Source: Actinomadura sp. 6K520 (GTDB lineage: Bacteria; Actinomycetota; Actinomycetes; Streptosporangiales; Streptosporangiaceae). From it: a DNA stretch of 42,008 nucleotides. Shown here one piece after another: positions 40,513-42,008 of this stretch. The translations under genes and the position numbers were made by a program. The stretch is from NCBI RefSeq assembly GCF_004349245.1, contig NZ_SMLC01000054.1:1-42008 (forward strand). Direction: 5' to 3'. Positions within the stretch are counted from its first letter, which is position 1. Each line of letters starts with the position of its first letter. The notes below the pieces were generated by a model. The model saw only the letters and a list, made by a program, of their open reading frames with translations, was not told where the DNA came from and ran no database searches.

Positions 40513-40936
40513 CCAGACCTGGATGCTGGCCGAAGTCCTGAAAGTTCCCGGCGTGATCCATGCGCTGGTGGCCACAGCTGATGGCCTGGTCAAACAGCGT
40601 TCGGAGAATCTGCGAGACGACACCGCTGAACGGCTGGCCGCCGCGTGCTCCGGCCTCAACAGCGTGGCCCAGAGTGTGGCCAAGGAACACGCCGGCGACC
40701 GGCCGATGCGGCGGGTCGTGCTGGAGCTGGACGGCGCGGTGCTGTTCGTCCGCGGGGCCGGTGACGGCTCACACCTGGCCGTCCTGACCGACCCCAGAGT
40801 CGACCCCGGCCTCATCGCCCAGCAGATGGGTTCCCAGGTCCAGAAGATCGGCGAAAGCAACCTGGCCACTCCCGCCCGCAGCCCAGCCCACGGCGCAGTA
40901 CCTGGTGCCGGGCCCACCGGGGGGATCAGCCCGTGA
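40505..40936 (+). CDS. cvnB: Roadblock/LC7 domain protein
   Basis: ATG at 40505 overlaps the kinase stop. The 143-aa product has the roadblock core V-P-G-V-I-H-A-L-V-A-T-A-D-G-L, then L-A-A-A-C-S-G-L and L-T-D-P-R-V-D-P. In conservons CvnB helps the GTPase bind and cycle at the membrane kinase. The C-terminus is a short Pro/Gly-rich tail. It overlaps the DUF742 gene by 4 bases. Confidence 0.93.
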   Translation: MSDQTWMLAEVLKVPGVIHALVATADGLVKQRSENLRDDTAERLAAACSGLNSVAQSVAKEHAGDRPMRRVVLELDGAVLFVRGAGDGSHLAVLTDPRVDPGLIAQQMGSQVQKIGESNLATPARSPAHGAVPGAGPTGGISP

Positions 40937-41379
40937 AGAGCCCCTCAGACCGTGACCCGGCCCGTGGCCGGCCGCCAGACCCATCGGCGAGTGAGCAGCC
41001 GGATCCGGTGGTTCCGGTGTACGTCATCACCCATGGCCGGGCCGCGCCGACCCGTAACACGCTGCAGCCCGAAACGCTCCTGCTCGCCGCCGATCCGGGC
41101 GCGGACGGCCACCCCGACGGCGGCCGTTCCTCGCTGCGGGGACCGGACCGGGCGCTGCCGGTCACCGCGACGCGCGAGCAGGTCGCTTTGCTGCGGCTGT
41201 GCCAGGTGCAGTTGTCGGTCGCCGAGGTCGCGGCGTATCTGCGGCTGCCGGTCAGTGCCGTGACGGTGGTCGCCGCCGACCTGATCGACGGCGGTCACCT
41301 CATCTTCCGGGCCCCAGCGTCCCGGACCGATCTTGAGATCTTGAAGGAGGTGCTCGATGGTCTCCGCAACCTCGTCTGA
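40933..41379 (+). CDS. cvnC: DUF742 protein
   Basis: GTG at 40933 overlaps the previous stop. The 148-aa product has V-V-P-V-Y-V-I-T-H-G-R-A-A-P-T near the N-terminus and a winged-helix-like core with C-Q-V-Q-L-S-V-A-E-V-A-A-Y-L-R-L-P. This is the standard third member of conservons. The next gene starts inside its 3' end with an AAGGAGG ribosome site. Confidence 0.93.
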   Translation: MKSPSDRDPARGRPPDPSASEQPDPVVPVYVITHGRAAPTRNTLQPETLLLAADPGADGHPDGGRSSLRGPDRALPVTATREQVALLRLCQVQLSVAEVAAYLRLPVSAVTVVAADLIDGGHLIFRAPASRTDLEILKEVLDGLRNLV

Positions 41380-42007
41380 CCCCGTCGACCACGCTGCGGC
41401 GGGCCTGGTGGGCTCGGCTCCCGCTGCGGTCCCGTCCTCGGTCCGGCATTCGGTGAAGATTCTGGTGGTCGGCGGGTTCGGGGTCGGCAAGACGACACTG
41501 ATCGGGTCGGTCAGCGAGATCGCCCCGCTGCGGACCGAGGAACCCATGACCACCGCCAGCGTCGGCGTGGACGACTTGGAACGGCTGGAGAACAAGACCG
41601 CGACCACGGTCGCCATGGATTTCGGGCGCATCACCCTGTCGGACCAGCTGGTGCTCTACTTGTTCGGTACCCCCGGCCAGCAGCGATTCTGGCCGCTCTG
41701 GCAGGGCCTGGCCACCGGCGCGCTAGGCGCCCTGGTCCTGGTCGACACCCGCCGCCTAGCGGCGTCGTTCTCTGCCATCGACCAGCTGGAACAGCACCAC
41801 CCGGACCTGCCCTTGGCCGTCGCGGTCAACCAGTTCCCCGACAGCCCCACCGTCGACCACGACCAGCTACGCCAGGCGCTGGACCTGCAACCAGGCACCC
41901 CGCTGACCGACTGCGACGCCCGCCAGCGCGGCTCGGCAGCCGGCTCGCTGATCAGCCTGGTCGACCACATCTACCGCCCTGTCCCCACCGCCCCTTCTCC
42001 TCGGTAA
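41357..42007 (+). CDS. cvnD: Conservon Ras-like GTPase
   Basis: ATG at 41357 follows AAGGAGG. The 216-aa product has the P-loop G-G-F-G-V-G-K-T-T (about residues 39-47). Switch-like T-T-A-S-V-G-V-D-D, G3-type G-T-P-G-Q-Q-R and a V-N-Q-F-P base-recognition segment in place of N-K-x-D follow. It is the MglA-like GTPase of the four-gene set, and the TAA lies one base from the window edge. Any CvnE cytochrome P450 would lie outside. Confidence 0.94.
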   Translation: MVSATSSDPVDHAAAGLVGSAPAAVPSSVRHSVKILVVGGFGVGKTTLIGSVSEIAPLRTEEPMTTASVGVDDLERLENKTATTVAMDFGRITLSDQLVLYLFGTPGQQRFWPLWQGLATGALGALVLVDTRRLAASFSAIDQLEQHHPDLPLAVAVNQFPDSPTVDHDQLRQALDLQPGTPLTDCDARQRGSAAGSLISLVDHIYRPVPTAPSPR

Positions 42008-42008
42008 C

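Noticed and set aside
1..42008. Searches by eye for CRISPR arrays, tRNA or rRNA genes and intact insertion sequences
   Set aside because: No regular repeat-spacer pattern, no tRNA cloverleaf and no transposase motif was seen. A computed search (tRNAscan-SE, CRISPR and IS finders) would settle it.

Overview
The window is high-GC actinobacterial DNA from a filamentous actinomycete. It holds a four-gene conservon, a BTAD-domain protein, XRE-TPR regulators, DUF574 methyltransferases and a Tad-type pilus or secretion locus, with dense ATGA/GTGA gene overlaps. A Streptosporangiales or Streptomyces-like host is likely; the exact family cannot be fixed from the sequence alone.

Layout. (1) 1-2141, minus strand: a membrane protein with an OmpA-type peptidoglycan-binding domain (its 3' end leaves the window), a small conserved hypothetical and a small HTH protein. 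(2) 2621-13529, plus strand: one overlapping operon with a lipoprotein, a secreted protein, a CpaB-like SAF protein, a MinD-like ATPase, a CpaF/TadA ATPase, TadB, TadC, a small class III pilin-like protein, two TadE-like pseudopilins, a TadG-like protein and a 963-residue membrane protein ending in a winged-helix plus BTAD domain. The OmpA protein and the BTAD protein share a related N-terminal membrane module. (3) 13540-15048, minus strand: an ArsR repressor with two SRPBCC proteins, preceded by a 32-bp imperfect palindrome. (4) 15550-20086: a DUF3558-like membrane protein, a scar of degenerate sequence, an accessory NAD-dependent DNA ligase, an unknown membrane-anchored protein and a frameshifted IclR remnant.

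(5) 20194-33031: a self-contained sugar/aminocyclitol-type cluster. An XRE-TPR regulator is followed by an operon (21479-31889) of an S-adenosylhomocysteinase-like NAD protein with a changed active site, a UDP-xylose-synthase-like SDR, a GT8 and a membrane GT2 glycosyltransferase, a P-loop NMP-kinase-like enzyme, a Gfo/Idh/MocA oxidoreductase, an APH-fold kinase, a cupin, a DegT/StrS aminotransferase and a zinc alcohol dehydrogenase. A convergent second APH-fold kinase closes it. No PKS, NRPS or DOI synthase is present. The gene set could make an amino-sugar or aminocyclitol unit, glycosylate it and phosphorylate it. A roughly 400-bp ghost at 16757-17156 carries the first promoter-proximal segment and the last two genes of this same cluster, in the same order and orientation, with the middle missing.

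(6) 33462-35937: two more XRE-TPR regulators. (7) 35938-36648: poorly coding DNA with two hairpins. (8) 36649-38632: a 72-residue protein and two DUF574-type methyltransferase-like proteins, the second with a degraded SAM site. (9) 38812-42007: a conservon of sensor kinase, roadblock protein, DUF742 protein and GTPase.

The strongest candidates for a second look are the orphan glycosyl/aminocyclitol cluster with its non-canonical SAHH-like enzyme, the collapsed ghost copy of that cluster, and the membrane module shared by the OmpA and BTAD proteins that flank the Tad locus.
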